The notes: generated from the sequence alone by a model not told the origin. Positions 10,240 through 19,702 are shown, numbered from the stretch's first letter. The stretch is DNA of 64,000 nt from 'Nostoc azollae' 0708 (GCF_000196515.1 NC_014248.1:4406001-4470000); one strand, 5' to 3'. A program made the numbers and translations.

Positions 10240-11233
10240 CTACAATTCACTCACACGACCTACACCAACAGCATCAACTACTACCTGATCACAAGAAATT
10301 CTACCACTGGGAATCAACAAATCTGCTAATTTTTTCCCAGGAAGAGGAAGCTTGATTTTAATGCGAATTTCTGTGGCAATGTCGTTGCTAAATTTGAGGT
10401 TAAGACTGGTAGACGTTCCAGTACTAAAGGTTCTTTAAAATGCTTTTTTAGCTTCAAATAAAGTAATTGTTTCACCAATATTTTGAGCAAATAAATCCCT
10501 CACATCTGAAGCATTAACGTCTTTGACTAGATCAATGGCTATATCATAATAAGCATCTGCATCTCTGCCGTTACAAGTTCCATGTTTAGTCCATTCATGA
10601 CGCTCAAGATTAGATTTTACACCGGGCATGATTTTAGTTAATTCACTGTTTATCTCTGGATCAATATCTACTATAGGCAAAGCTTTCCAATTTCCTATTT
10701 CGTCTTTGTTGATATCATCAGATGGGACACCTAGGAAAATTTATCACGCCATAAACCCTGTAAGATAAATTATTGGCATCATAGCTATTTTCAGTTTGAT
10801 CAATACATTCTTTCTTGGTTGGATGGGTTTCACAAAAAGCTGACTGCCAAGAGAGTGGCAATAAATATTTTCCAGCACAGCCTTTAGTTAGACAACCTGG
10901 AGCAGTTACAGGTTGATTCCTAGTATTAGTGTTATTGCTGGTTGCATTATAAGTGATGTCTGCACTGGCTAAACTCAATTGACCACAGTTTTTATTAACC
11001 CATTTATTACGCCCTTCGACTTTAATAGATACATAATCTCCGTCTTTAATATTCAAACCAAAGGCTTAGTAAATCTGTTCTGATGGAAGTGATACAGGCT
11101 CATTTTTAGTTCTGCTGCTCGTGTAACCTTCGCAGCCATTAGAGGTGAAATTCCCTGTCATGGGATAGTCAGCATAGGTTGCTTGCTGGCCAAGAAGCAG
11201 AAAAAAGAGTAAAAACGCTATGATAAATCGCAT
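10240..11233 (-). pseudogene. Exported ribonuclease T2 family pseudogene
   Basis: Reading from ATG 11233 gives a signal peptide (MRFIIAFLLFFLLLGQQATYA), a stop (TAA) about 55 codons in, then a long frame with LSWQSAFCETHP (first conserved active-site segment). A one-base shift near 10738 follows, then HEWTKHGTC (second active-site segment with catalytic His and Lys-His). Another TAA near 10435 precedes an in-frame tail ending at 10240. T2 enzymes are secreted or periplasmic RNases that cleave single-stranded RNA through 2',3'-cyclic products. Three separate lesions make this copy inactive. Confidence 0.8.
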
Positions 11234-11343
11234 ACAATACTTATATGTGTAGAATAATACTGTATTAATCTACTATGCTTGTATTCTCTTTAGTGGTAGT
11301 GTTAACTCAATTTTATCTTTTATATAGGAATCCAATTTGATTT

Positions 11344-11380
11344 CTGATAGCTTGCGTGGCGTAGCCACGCAAGCTATCAG
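11344..11380. terminator. Perfect 17-bp hairpin
   Basis: CTGATAGCTTGCGTGGC (11344-11360), loop GTA, then its exact inverse (11364-11380). It sits 7 bases beyond the stop of the minus-strand gene at 11388, so it may end or stabilise that transcript. No T-run follows. The GCGTGGCGTAGCCACGC core is like cyanobacterial palindromic repeats, so a mobile repeat origin is possible. Confidence 0.5.
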
Positions 11381-11387
11381 CAACGTC

Positions 11388-11813
11388 TTAAAACACATTT
11401 ATCTGACCATCATTGAGAATATAAAGAGAGCGATCACCTGGAAATTTATTACTAGGTCGCAGTTCTAAACGCAGTGTACCAAAATTAGGTTTAGAAACAT
11501 TAGCTTGTAAAGACCTGCCTGTATCATCCCAAAACAGGAGAGACAAATTTGGTTCTGTAGCGCTTTGTTGATCTAAAATATATTTCTTTCCTGGTTCTAC
11601 AGAAATACGGCGCATTTCTGGTAATTCCTCCAGTTTCAATACTCTAGGTGTACGGTTTACAATCTGCACACGAATATATTGCCCAGGTTTAAACTGAAGT
11701 GGACGCGCACCACAATGAGAAGCACAGGTTTCGGCTAATGTGACAGGAGAATTATTAGTTGGTGTTAACAATAAAGCAGTAGTAATTAATGTTGCTGAAA
11801 TTAACTTGAACAT
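11388..11813 (-). CDS. Small exported protein of unknown function
   Basis: The 141-residue protein starts with a signal peptide (MFKLISATLITTALLLTP) and a likely cleavage near ALAE-type text (SPVTLAETC), so it should be periplasmic. A C-x3-C pair (CASHC) follows directly, then a predicted all-beta region with RVQIVNRTPRVLKLEELP and GQINVF at the end. ATG at 11813 has a GAGGAG site upstream. I recognise it only as a cyanobacterial conserved hypothetical. The RNase T2 relic 155 bases downstream reads in the same direction. Confidence 0.7.
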   Translation of the reverse strand: MFKLISATLITTALLLTPTNNSPVTLAETCASHCGARPLQFKPGQYIRVQIVNRTPRVLKLEELPEMRRISVEPGKKYILDQQSATEPNLSLLFWDDTGRSLQANVSKPNFGTLRLELRPSNKFPGDRSLYILNDGQINVF

Positions 11814-11881
11814 AAGACACTCCTCAAATAATTAGGCAAATTAGATTTTTGTGATTTATCTAATAACTAACAACTGAGGTA

Positions 11882-12027
11882 AGAATTCAGGAGTTAGGAT
11901 TCAGGAGTCAGAATATTTGAGAAATTTGTTAATTATCAAATAGGTATTTTTGACGTTAGCCTGAAAAAGCTCACTGCTGATGGCTGTTCGCGTAGGGTCC
12001 CGTTACGCATTAGCTGAATACTTACCA
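11882..12027 (+). repeat. Dispersed intergenic repeat (copy 2 of 3)
   Basis: It contains GAATTCAGGAGTTAGGATTC, GTTAGCCTGAAAAAGCTCAC and GATGGCTGTTCGCGTAGGGT and ends in a CGCATTAGCTGAATAC piece. It matches 3299-3436 in inverse orientation and, in part, 63822-63880. It lies between the end of the KimA-like gene and the start region of the small exported protein. Confidence 0.65.
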
Positions 12028-12071
12028 ACGGAGAGTAAGGATTTAGAAATCCTAAACCCCTAAAACTGACT

Positions 12072-13907
12072 TTACAAATAAAATCTGACAGTGGTTATAA
12101 CTCGACTTTTCTTAGCTTTTAAAGCATTCTTTAAAAATAAAGTCGTTTGGTTATGTAGAATCCCATCCCACCAATTGCGTGTTACAAAAGCTGGAATGAT
12201 GATAGTTGTGAAAACATCTGGATGATGCTCTTCAAATTGGCTAACAAAATTAACAATTGGTTCAATTACAGAACGATAAGGAGAGCCAATAATTTCCAAA
12301 GGAATATCTGATTCGAGATGTCGCCATTTTTTTTGCAGTTTTTCTCGGTCTGTTGTACCCATATCTACGTGAACGGCTACAATTTCGTCCGCAATTGTCC
12401 GTGCATAATCTAAAGCTTCTACTGTTCCTCTGTTCAGTTGTCCGACTACAACGACAGCAGGATGAGTGATAAATTCAGGTTTCGGTCTAGGGATGTAACT
12501 TCGTGGTGCTATCCCCTGAATACTGAGACGTTGTGCTACATATTGATAGTGACGATGAATAAGGGCAAAAAGACTTACTAACAAAGGAATTGCTACTACT
12601 ACTAACCAAGCACCTAATAAAAGCTTAGTATAAATAATTACTATTAATACCACAAAGGTGGTGATCGCCCCCAAAGCATTCATCAGCGCACTTGCATGCC
12701 AACTCCCAGTTTGTTCATTAAACCAGTGGCGTACCATTCCTGCTTGGGAAAGTGTAAAGGAAGTAAATACACCAACTGCATAGAGAGGAATAACTGCGTT
12801 AACTTGTCCTTTAAAGATAATTACTAAAATCCCCGCACAGACACTGAGGAGAACAATACCATTAGAGTAAACCAAGCGATCGCCCAATAGAGACAACTGG
12901 CGTGGTAAAAATCCATCTCGTGCCAAGAAGTAACAAAGCCTAGGGAAATCTCCATAGCTAGTATTAGCAGCTAACAGCAAAACCAACAAAGTCACAATTT
13001 GCACAAAATAGTAAAATGGCCCAGTCCCTAAAATTACTCTACCCAACAGAGAAACCACCGTTTGTCCCTCTTCGGGAACAATATGATAAGTGTTTGCTAA
13101 GTAACTGATACCCACAAACATCAGTCCCAAAATTACTCCCAAATATAACAAAGTTAGGCGAGCATTTTTCCATTCTGGAGGTTTAAAAGCTAACACCCCA
13201 TCAGATATTGCTTCTACTCCCGTCAGTGCTGTACATCCAGCAGAAAAGGCTCGTAAAATGAGAAACAAACTCAATCCTTCAGTAACAGGAAGAGAGGGAT
13301 ATTCTGTAATAACTTGCCCAGTGCTATTTTTAAACAAACCAATGGCAATCAACAAGAAAATACTACCAATAAAGGCATAAGTAGGAATCATGAAGATTTG
13401 ACCTGATTCCTTCACACCCCTGAGATTTGCCAGCATTAACAAAAAGATGAAAATCAAACACAGAAGAACTCCATGAGATTGCAATACAGGAATCGCTGAT
13501 ATCAAAGCTGCTGTACCCGCAGATATACTGACAGTTACAGTCAAAATATAGTCAATCATCAACGAACCACCAGCCACCAAACCTGGATACAAACCCAGAT
13601 TTTCTCTAGCGACAATGTAAGAACCACCACCTTGAGGATAAGCGCGAATGGTTTGACGATAAGACAGCACAACTATTCCCAGTAGGAAAATAATTGCTAT
13701 AGCGATCGGTAGAGACAAACCAAGCGCACTGGTCCCTGCTGCTACTAAAACCAGCAAAATCTCCTCAGTTGCATATGCAACTGAGGAAAGAGCATCAGAA
13801 GAAAGAACCGCTAAAGCAGCAGCATTACTCAATCGCTCTTCACTATGGGCGCTAGTTGGTAAGGATTTACCAAGGAAAAATTTCTTAATCTGAGGGTATA
13901 AGGACAT
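12072..13907 (-). CDS. APC-superfamily permease, KimA-like potassium importer
   Basis: The protein has about 12 membrane helices followed by a cytosolic C-terminal domain. Segments such as LSSDALSSVAYATEEIL, SYRQTIRAYPQGGGSYIV and the tail LHNQTT line up with Bacillus KimA (YdaO), a proton-coupled high-affinity K+ importer that binds c-di-AMP. Many genomes label such genes amino acid permease. I chose ATG 13907 (MSLYPQIKKFF) over an upstream TTG at 13925, because AGGTGG lies at good spacing before it. No c-di-AMP riboswitch is recognisable upstream. It reads intact. Substrate is inferred from the family. Confidence 0.8.
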   Translation of the reverse strand: MSLYPQIKKFFLGKSLPTSAHSEERLSNAAALAVLSSDALSSVAYATEEILLVLVAAGTSALGLSLPIAIAIIFLLGIVVLSYRQTIRAYPQGGGSYIVARENLGLYPGLVAGGSLMIDYILTVTVSISAGTAALISAIPVLQSHGVLLCLIFIFLLMLANLRGVKESGQIFMIPTYAFIGSIFLLIAIGLFKNSTGQVITEYPSLPVTEGLSLFLILRAFSAGCTALTGVEAISDGVLAFKPPEWKNARLTLLYLGVILGLMFVGISYLANTYHIVPEEGQTVVSLLGRVILGTGPFYYFVQIVTLLVLLLAANTSYGDFPRLCYFLARDGFLPRQLSLLGDRLVYSNGIVLLSVCAGILVIIFKGQVNAVIPLYAVGVFTSFTLSQAGMVRHWFNEQTGSWHASALMNALGAITTFVVLIVIIYTKLLLGAWLVVVAIPLLVSLFALIHRHYQYVAQRLSIQGIAPRSYIPRPKPEFITHPAVVVVGQLNRGTVEALDYARTIADEIVAVHVDMGTTDREKLQKKWRHLESDIPLEIIGSPYRSVIEPIVNFVSQFEEHHPDVFTTIIIPAFVTRNWWDGILHNQTTLFLKNALKAKKSRVITTVRFYL

Positions 13908-14029
13908 AAAAAATCCACCTGACAAATGTTTTTATCCTACTTAAGTTAAAGATTAAATCAAAACCAGAGCTATGGAATATATTGACACTCTCAAGTTTAA
14001 TTAGGCCCTGCTGATAGCGTAGCGTGCCA

Positions 14030-14224
14030 TTAATCCCCAATCACTTTCCCAGATTTGAGACTATTCTTACCTCCTTCTAATTCTCCCTCCTGACTCCTGG
14101 TTAAAAGCTGTTGAATGGTGGCAGCCAATTGCTTGAGCATCACTGTTGGGAGCAACGCAGCTTTGTCAGGTGGCGCAAAAAGTCTGCGATCACTAAACCC
14201 AAAACAGGCATCGATAAAAATCAT
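14030..14224 (-). CDS. Possible 64-residue hypothetical protein
   Basis: An open frame of 64 codons (MIFIDACFGFSDRRLF to SGKVIGD) with a helical middle, KAALLPTVMLKQLAATIQQL. There is no clear ribosome-binding site and I recognise no family. The coding-like middle could be a remnant of a larger protein. It lies in the gap between the KimA-like gene and an IS630 element. Confidence 0.3.
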   Translation of the reverse strand: MIFIDACFGFSDRRLFAPPDKAALLPTVMLKQLAATIQQLLTRSQEGELEGGKNSLKSGKVIGD

Positions 14225-14454
14225 TTACCGTACAATTAATATATTACACCTCTATAGATAGATTAAATGAAATTACTTAAATAAATTTCTCATATGAGAT
14301 GAGTTGAGACACACTGCTATTGCGGTCAAAAAAAAGGTAGGATTTCTAAAGAAAAGACAGGGAAAGCTTACCATTAATGACAAAAAATATATATTCAAGT
14401 CTTGAATTAAGCAAATGTTTGAAAAATTTTCAAGAGCAAGTTACGAAGCTTTTA

Positions 14455-15612
14455 TACCAAGTCTAAATGAGTGTAGATAGAACTGTAGAATAAAGAACAT
14501 GGAAGATAAAGAGTCATGAGGAAGCAATGGCACGCCCTTCCAATCTAGAAGTTCAAGAAAGTGCTGAGTATTTGTCAAAAAGCCTGAAAAATACGCGGAC
14601 AGCATTAGACAAATAACGTTTATAAATGCTGTGGTGGATAAAAATAGAACAAGTAACCCAGCATCAAGAAGTGAGCCGAAGATTGGGCAGAGATGGGTCA
14701 ACAATAACAGGATGGTTACAAAGGTATGGAAAAGGAGGACTATCTTCTCTTTGAGAGGTAAAAACTGCGCCTGGGGCAACTCCTTTAATACAAGGTGAAA
14801 TGCTATCACAACTAATATCAAAGTTAGAATCCCCCCAAGGGTTTAGCAGTTATAGGCAAATTGTGGAATGGCTAGAGCAAGAATGGCACGTCCAAGTCAA
14901 ATACAAGACAGTTTACAGTTTAGTGCCCTACAAACTAGGGGCAAAGTTGAAAGTACCTCGACCCATCAGCTCATCACAAGATGAGCAAGCTATAAACCTT
15001 TAAAAAAAAACATCCCCCTTGCCTTGGTAGCTTTAGAGAAACTATTGGGTGGGGGAAAACGACTGAGTTACCTGTGCCAGGACGAAACCAGATTAGGTTT
15101 GAAGACCGAAACTGGAGGAGTGAGTGATTACGGCTCGTGGTGTTAAACCTGTAGTGAGGGTGCAGTGGCCACGAAAAGCATTTTGGCTTTATGGAGTTGT
15201 TGAACCCACCTCTGGATGGCATTTTTGTCAGGAATATCCTCATCTAAACAGTGAGAATTTTCAGAAATTCTTGGATGTCCTATCTCAAGAATTAGGTTCT
15301 GATATGGCATTAATGCAGATGGATCAAGCTTCTGCACACCAAGCTTTGGCACTGTCTTGCCCTAAAAATATTATTCCCATTTTTCAACCATCTCACTCTC
15401 CTCAACTTAACCCCATGGAGCGATTATGGCAGTTTATTAAACGTCAGTTCAAAGGTAAAAGTTTATCACATCTCGACCAATGCGTCAAGGAGTTCAACAT
15501 GAATTAGCTCAATTATCTTCTGAGGTCATCTCCTCTTTGACCAGTTATGATTTCATCCTTGAAGCTCTGTTTCACCAAGCTTTATTCTGTGCAGCCTCAT
15601 AGAGAATTCGTA
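14455..15612 (+). mobile_element. IS630-family element A, copy 1
   Basis: The inverted ends TACCAAGTCTAAATGAGTGT (14455) and, read inward from 15612, TACGAATTCTCTATGAGGCT are imperfect repeats of about 30 bp. TTA flanks both sides (14452-14454 and 15613-15615), consistent with the TA target of IS630 elements. Length is 1158 bp; copy 2 (32401-34761) is 1157 bp once its internal insertion is removed. The bases on either side may be parts of one disrupted older sequence. Confidence 0.85.
14527..15602 (+). pseudogene. IS630-family transposase A, broken
   Basis: It begins MARPSNLEVQESAEYL, has stops near 14617 and 14755, then a winged-helix stretch (SSYRQIVEWLEQEWHVQVKY). At 14998-15010 a run of nine A residues coincides with a -1 change of frame into LCQDETRLGLKTETGG. 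A second shift at about 15118 leads into ITARGVKPVV and the DDE region (QMDQASAHQA, SPQLNPMERLW). A missing T near 15480 truncates the end. The A-run may once have been a programmed frameshift site; here a T at 15001 creates a TAA in it. Confidence 0.8.
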
Positions 15613-16257
15613 TTAGAAAGTAATAACATTCCCGAATGTAATGGACAAACTTTTAAGGCCCATGAAGAAAAGATTAGAGAAGCTGCATTAATATGGATGA
15701 ATGTATTGCTTCAGCAGTAGGAGAGCATTCTAAAACTATGGTTCAATAAAGAAATTATTTTTTACATGCCTATAATGAAAGGAAACAGTAAATTGCGGAA
15801 ATTATGTTACATTTTCGTTGTCAATGGGTAGCTGGAAGTTGGCATAATTTCTGTAATTCCATTTTTACCTCTTATATCCATCTTTAAACTGTCTAATATT
15901 TTATACCTAGAACTCCCATTTAACAGAATTTTCTGTGCTAATCAATACCTGCTTATTTTCTTACTAACGTAAGCAGCTAACTCCTCTGATGATTGCCTAT
16001 CATTTTTTCAAAACTCTGGGGAATCAAATTTTTCACCATAGATACTTAGTAGAAATTTAATAAGTAATTCAGCTTCAATTGAATTGTTAATTCGGGCAAT
16101 TTTAGCCACTGGTGCAACTCCTGAAGATATTGGCCAGCTTATTACTGGTGTGAAGTAAAAGAAATCATGACAATGTATTAAGTTGTGTTCCTTAACTCAA
16201 GGTACAGGATTGGCGATCACTAACCTAGCAGCTAATTGACTGGTAACACTAGGAAGA
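15613..16257. other. Gene-poor stretch with short relics
   Basis: No intact gene. Around 15615-15720 a broken frame reads NIPECNGQTFKAHEEKIREA before a stop. At 16081-16160 a short frame reads LLIRAILATGATPEDIGQ and ends at a stop. I do not recognise the parent genes of either piece. Confidence 0.4.
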
Positions 16258-16789
16258 CTAGATGCCCAAATTTTGAACAAGCTCTTCAACTGATTGCATA
16301 GGAATATAGAGTTTCATCGGACTTTGCTTAAATTGCTGAAAGCTGTACTTTATAAAGCCGTACTTTATATAGAAATTTACAACCTGCTCATCTAAAGCTT
16401 CGGCTATCACAGCTAAAGAAGCAACCTGTGTAGAGGCATTGATCGCCCTTTTCAGCGTATCCAACAACATTAGCTCACCTTTGTCTATTATCAACGGGAA
16501 GGCAACCTAATAGCATAGCTGGTAGATAAGGATAACGAGGCAATCGTTTTGCAAAAGCCTCATCCAGAACTGTAATATCAATAGTATATGGAGAAGTATA
16601 TGGAGAGAGCGTGTAGTAAGCTAAAACACGAGAATCAGGCTCATCAATCAAAACAAACACAGTTGAAACTCTTTTTTTGATATGCTGAGATACTTGTTTA
16701 CATAGATAATTATCTAAACTATCTTCCCCACAGCAAAATTCAGTGCGGATATGCCTACGAGTATCTAGAGGCTAGATCTTAAGAACCAT
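16258..16789 (-). pseudogene. GNAT-type acetyltransferase toxin, inactivated
   Basis: From ATG 16789 the frame reads MVLKI, stop (TAG), then PLDTRRHIRTEFCCGEDSLD and VFVLIDEPDSRVLAYYTLS. A frameshift near 16485 follows PVDNRQR, after which the acetyl-CoA-binding part (KGELMLLDTLKRAI) and the C-terminus (NFYIKYGFIKYS, KLYIPMQSVEELV) continue. This is the TacT/AtaT toxin class, which acetylates aminoacyl-tRNA. A duplicated SPYTSPYTID segment also disturbs the fold. The cognate DUF1778 antitoxin lies just upstream and is intact. Confidence 0.8.
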
Positions 16790-16810
16790 TACACCGACAT
16801 TACTTGCTTA

Positions 16811-17083
16811 TTATAGTAGTGTAGCAGCCTTCAGGGCATCATTCAGCTTGGGAGGATTGGTTAGAGCATCAACAAAAGCTTCAGCATCTTTAATACTTAG
16901 CTTGAGAGTTTGGTGTCGTTCGATGACTCGCAAAGCCTCTGATTGAACACTGGCAATCACAAAATCAGTTAGGGTGCGTCTTTCTAGATCGGCTGCTTTC
17001 TGGAACAGAGCTTTAGTTTCTGAACTAATACGACCTTCAAGTCTCGCTATCAGTTTTGGATTAGGTCCAATATTTATATCCAT
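16811..17083 (-). CDS. DUF1778 (TacA-like) antitoxin
   Basis: The 90-residue protein has the ribbon-helix-helix-like N-terminal part RLEGRISSETKALFQKAADL and the DUF1778 helix TDFVIASVQSEALRVIE. The tail (AFVDALTNPPKLNDALKAA) is of the kind that wraps the GNAT toxin. It precedes the toxin frame by about 20 bases, the usual order for this toxin-antitoxin class, and would autorepress the operon with the toxin. The toxin is broken, so this gene may persist only as a repressor or passively. Confidence 0.85.
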   Translation of the reverse strand: MDINIGPNPKLIARLEGRISSETKALFQKAADLERRTLTDFVIASVQSEALRVIERHQTLKLSIKDAEAFVDALTNPPKLNDALKAATLL

Positions 17084-17467
17084 TAATTAGTTTTAGATCA
17101 AGTCTTAAATACAATTATATACGGCAAATTGCCGTGCGTCAAACCTTGCCATTGCCGAAAGTGAGAGACTAACTAAAGCTACAAGATGAGCGATTAATTA
17201 TTTATTGAATCGAAAAACAGGAGAAGGAATCGCCGTATTTTTTGTATTCCTAAAGACTTGATTTCCTGTAGATTTATGTGATAACCTACATTTACATATA
17301 AACTACTTCTACTCGATAAATTTATCTTATCTTAACAGTATAATTATAAGCGCACTCTGCATAATTCTAGTTTTTAGTAAGCGGGAATCTGCTTGTATAT
17401 CCCTTTCAACTAACATTCCTATGGCTTATGTTTATTAATTTGCTTTTATGTAAAGAGGAGATAAAAA
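17084..17467. promoter_or_regulatory. AT-rich divergent intergenic region
   Basis: It separates the DUF1778 antitoxin (minus) from the phosphatase-like relic (plus) and should hold promoters for both. Nothing specific stands out beyond an AAAGAGGAG ribosome-binding site at about 17453-17461 serving the relic. Confidence 0.3.
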
Positions 17468-17803
17468 ATGAGTCACATAAAAAAAGTCAGTGATGATTTG
17501 AGTGTTGCTAAGCAAATTTATTCGGAAGAATTAAAGGAATTAGCATCTAAATCCTAAAGAAGCAAATCAACAGTTAACAACAGAGGCAATTCTAGAGATT
17601 CATAATTTACCTAAGCCAATTTTAATTCACTGTGCTGGTGGTGCAAGAGCCGGAGGAATATCCTTGATTGCTGATGCGATTAAAGCTGGTTTGACTTATG
17701 AAGAAATCGTCCAGAAAGCAAATGTAGTAGGTTAGGTATTGATTGAGAGCAACCTCACCTCGAACAATTCTTGTTAGAAAAGTTTGCCGCTAGACAAAGC
17801 TAA
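17468..17803 (+). pseudogene. Phosphatase-like (TIGR01244/DUF442-type) relic
   Basis: After a good AGAGGAG site, ATG 17468 starts MSHIKKVSDDLSVAKQIYSE, but the frame stops after about 30 codons. The middle of the domain is missing and the text resumes in another frame with PKPILIHCAGGARAGGIS, the HCxxGxR phosphate-binding loop of the cysteine-phosphatase fold. Stops at 17733 and near 17745 precede the C-terminus EQPHLEQFLLEKFAARQS. An internal deletion plus stops make it inactive. Confidence 0.7.
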
Positions 17804-17847
17804 TTTTTCAAAGTTGCCTAATGAGAATAAGCTGTTGGACATTTACA

Positions 17848-17974
17848 GGACTTACGCAAGAACTCTCTGAAACCCTTTTTCTTTCGTGTCCTATCCCGAA
17901 GGGATGCTACGCGTTAGCGGAGCTTTCGCTTTAGCAATACGCGGTTCATTTTTCCGTTACCTTTGCGTAAACCC
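17848..17974. repeat. Intergenic repeat with inverted ends
   Basis: It begins AGGACTTACGCAAGAACTC and ends CCTTTGCGTAAACCCT, so the ends are roughly inverse (TTACGCAA against TTTGCGTAA). The middle holds GCTACGCGTTAGCGGAGC-type palindromes typical of cyanobacterial repeats. No coding content. Confidence 0.4.
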
Positions 17975-18058
17975 TAATTTAATTTAAGTAGGTGGGTGGA
18001 AAAATTTATAACTATGTCATGGCGAATGCAGCAAAGCGGAATCAAGCCATCGGAAGGG

Positions 18059-19534
18059 CAGGGCGAACGCAGCTGATGATATGGAGGTTGACCAATGAGG
18101 CTCTGATGGTAAAGTCATTGTAAAAGTAGAAGAAGAAAGTCCCAAAAAGTGTGAAGCTCAAGCCCACAATCACGATTACTGACCACATTGCACAGATGGA
18201 AGATCCAAGAGTAGAGGGGAGGAAACGACACAAGTTAATTGACATTCTTACCATTGGAATTTGTGCAGTAATTTGTGGAGCAGATAGTTGGGTGGCAATT
18301 GAACTGTATGGCTGCACAAAATATGAGTGGTTAAAAACCTTTTTAGAACTAGGAAATGGGCTTCGGTCCCAGGACACATTTGGAAGGGTATTTGCACAAT
18401 TGAATCCGCAACAATTTCAAAATTGTTTTTTGAACTGGATGAAATCAGTACATAAGATAAGGGATGGTGAAGTTGTGGCAATTGACGAAAAAACTTTGTG
18501 TAGTTCTCATGGTAAAAATAGTGACTAGAGTGCAATCCAAATGGTAAGTGCATGGGCAACTACAAATAAATTAGTGTTGGGACAGGTGAAGGTGCATGAG
18601 AAATCAAATGAAATTACAGCAATTCCCGAATTATTAAAGGTTTTAGAATTAGCTGGATGTATTGTCAGGATTGATGCCATCGGGTGTCACAAAGACATAG
18701 TAAAGTTAATTACGCAAGAAAATGCAGATTATGTAATTACTTTAAAAAAGAACCAAGGTAATCTGTATGAGTCAGTAGAACAGCTATTTAAGTCAGGGAT
18801 AAGTACAGGTTTTCAAGAGCTTCAACATAGCACATATAAACCCGAAGAAACAGGGCATGGTCTTCATGAAATCCGCAATTATGTGATGTTACCTGGAATT
18901 GGGTTTCAGCTTGACCCTGATTCAGTTTGGTCAAATCTAAAAAGTGTTGGGATGGTAGAACCTATCGGATAAGTGGATGATAAAACAACAGTAGAGACTC
19001 GTTATTTTATTAGTAGTCTTGACTCAAATGGAGAACAATTGGCTAATTCTGTCCGCAGCCATTGGGCAATAGAAAATTCATTGCATTGGGTATTAGATGT
19101 AGCTTTAAAACAAGATGACTGCCGGATTAGGAAAGATAATGCTCCACAAAACTTTGCAGTAATGCGCCAGATAGCAGTCAATCTTTTGGGTAAAGAGAAC
19201 CCCGTGAAGCGGGGGATAAAAAATAAACAGTTTTTGGCAGAAATGGATAATAACTCTTGAGAAAGAGTTTTAGCTTTAGCCTCAACTAACTTGTCAACAA
19301 TTTACTTAATATTTTCTTCTACTTATTTTTACAGATAAGTTTACTTATTTATGGATAAATAGTTAGCTCATTTATCCTTAGCTAAGAGTTATTCAATTGG
19401 AGATAAGCTAATTCATCGCTTAATAAAAAAGTGATTGATTTTGTTTATATATCCATCAAGCTTTGCACTTATATATATAGATGATTTTAAAATCCTCATT
19501 AGTTTTTACTAGGAAATAAGGTGCGTTTCCCCTG
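18059..19534 (+). mobile_element. ISAs1-family element, complete (copy B)
   Basis: The inverted ends are CAGGGCGAACGCAGCT at 18059 and, read inward from 19534, CAGGGGAAACGCACCT. A perfect 10-bp direct repeat, ATCGGAAGGG, flanks it at 18049-18058 and 19535-19544, matching the 8-10 bp duplications of the family. Length is 1476 bp. Boundaries are supported independently by the reconstructed MITE around it. Confidence 0.92.
18151..19260 (+). pseudogene. ISAs1-family transposase with two in-frame stops
   Basis: One continuous frame of about 370 codons is cut only by TAG at 18526-18528 and TAA at 18970-18972. N-terminal motifs include ITDHIAQMEDPRVEGRKRH and LIDILTIGICAVICGAD; the DDE core has VAIDEKTL and VSAWATTNKLVLGQ. 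Apart from the stops the frame is undamaged, so inactivation is young. The TAA is shared with copy A, the TAG region is outside copy A's visible part. ISAs1 transposases cut and paste using 8-10 bp targets. Confidence 0.88.
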
Positions 19535-19702
19535 ATCGGAAGGGTTTCAAGTAATTTACATTTTGTTACATAGTTATATTTATTTCTGTCTACCTACTTA
19601 CACAAATAGGGTGGGTATCTTGCCCGCCTCACAAGATTTTTTTTAATTAGCAACACCAACTTTTAAAATTAATGTCGGAGTAAGGATTCAGGTGGTGGGG
19701 TA

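Larger units (their letters stand above)
17987..19598. repeat. 126-bp MITE (copy 2), split by ISAs1
   Basis: The ends AGTAGGTGGGTGG (17987) and inverted CTGTCTACCTACT (ending 19598) are flanked by TA at 17985-17986 and 19599-19600. Subtracting the ISAs1 element (1476 bp) and one 10-bp target copy leaves 126 bp, the same as copy 1. The terminal inverted repeats extend about 30 bp inward with the shared core ATAACTATGT. Confidence 0.8.

Noticed and set aside
13908-13925. Upstream TTG start for the KimA-like gene
   Set aside because: ATG at 13907 has AGGTGG at proper spacing and matches the family N-terminus.
13907-14300. c-di-AMP (ydaO) riboswitch before the KimA-like gene
   Set aside because: Such riboswitches precede ydaO/kimA in Bacillus, but I could not find the conserved paired segments in the roughly 110-base leader.
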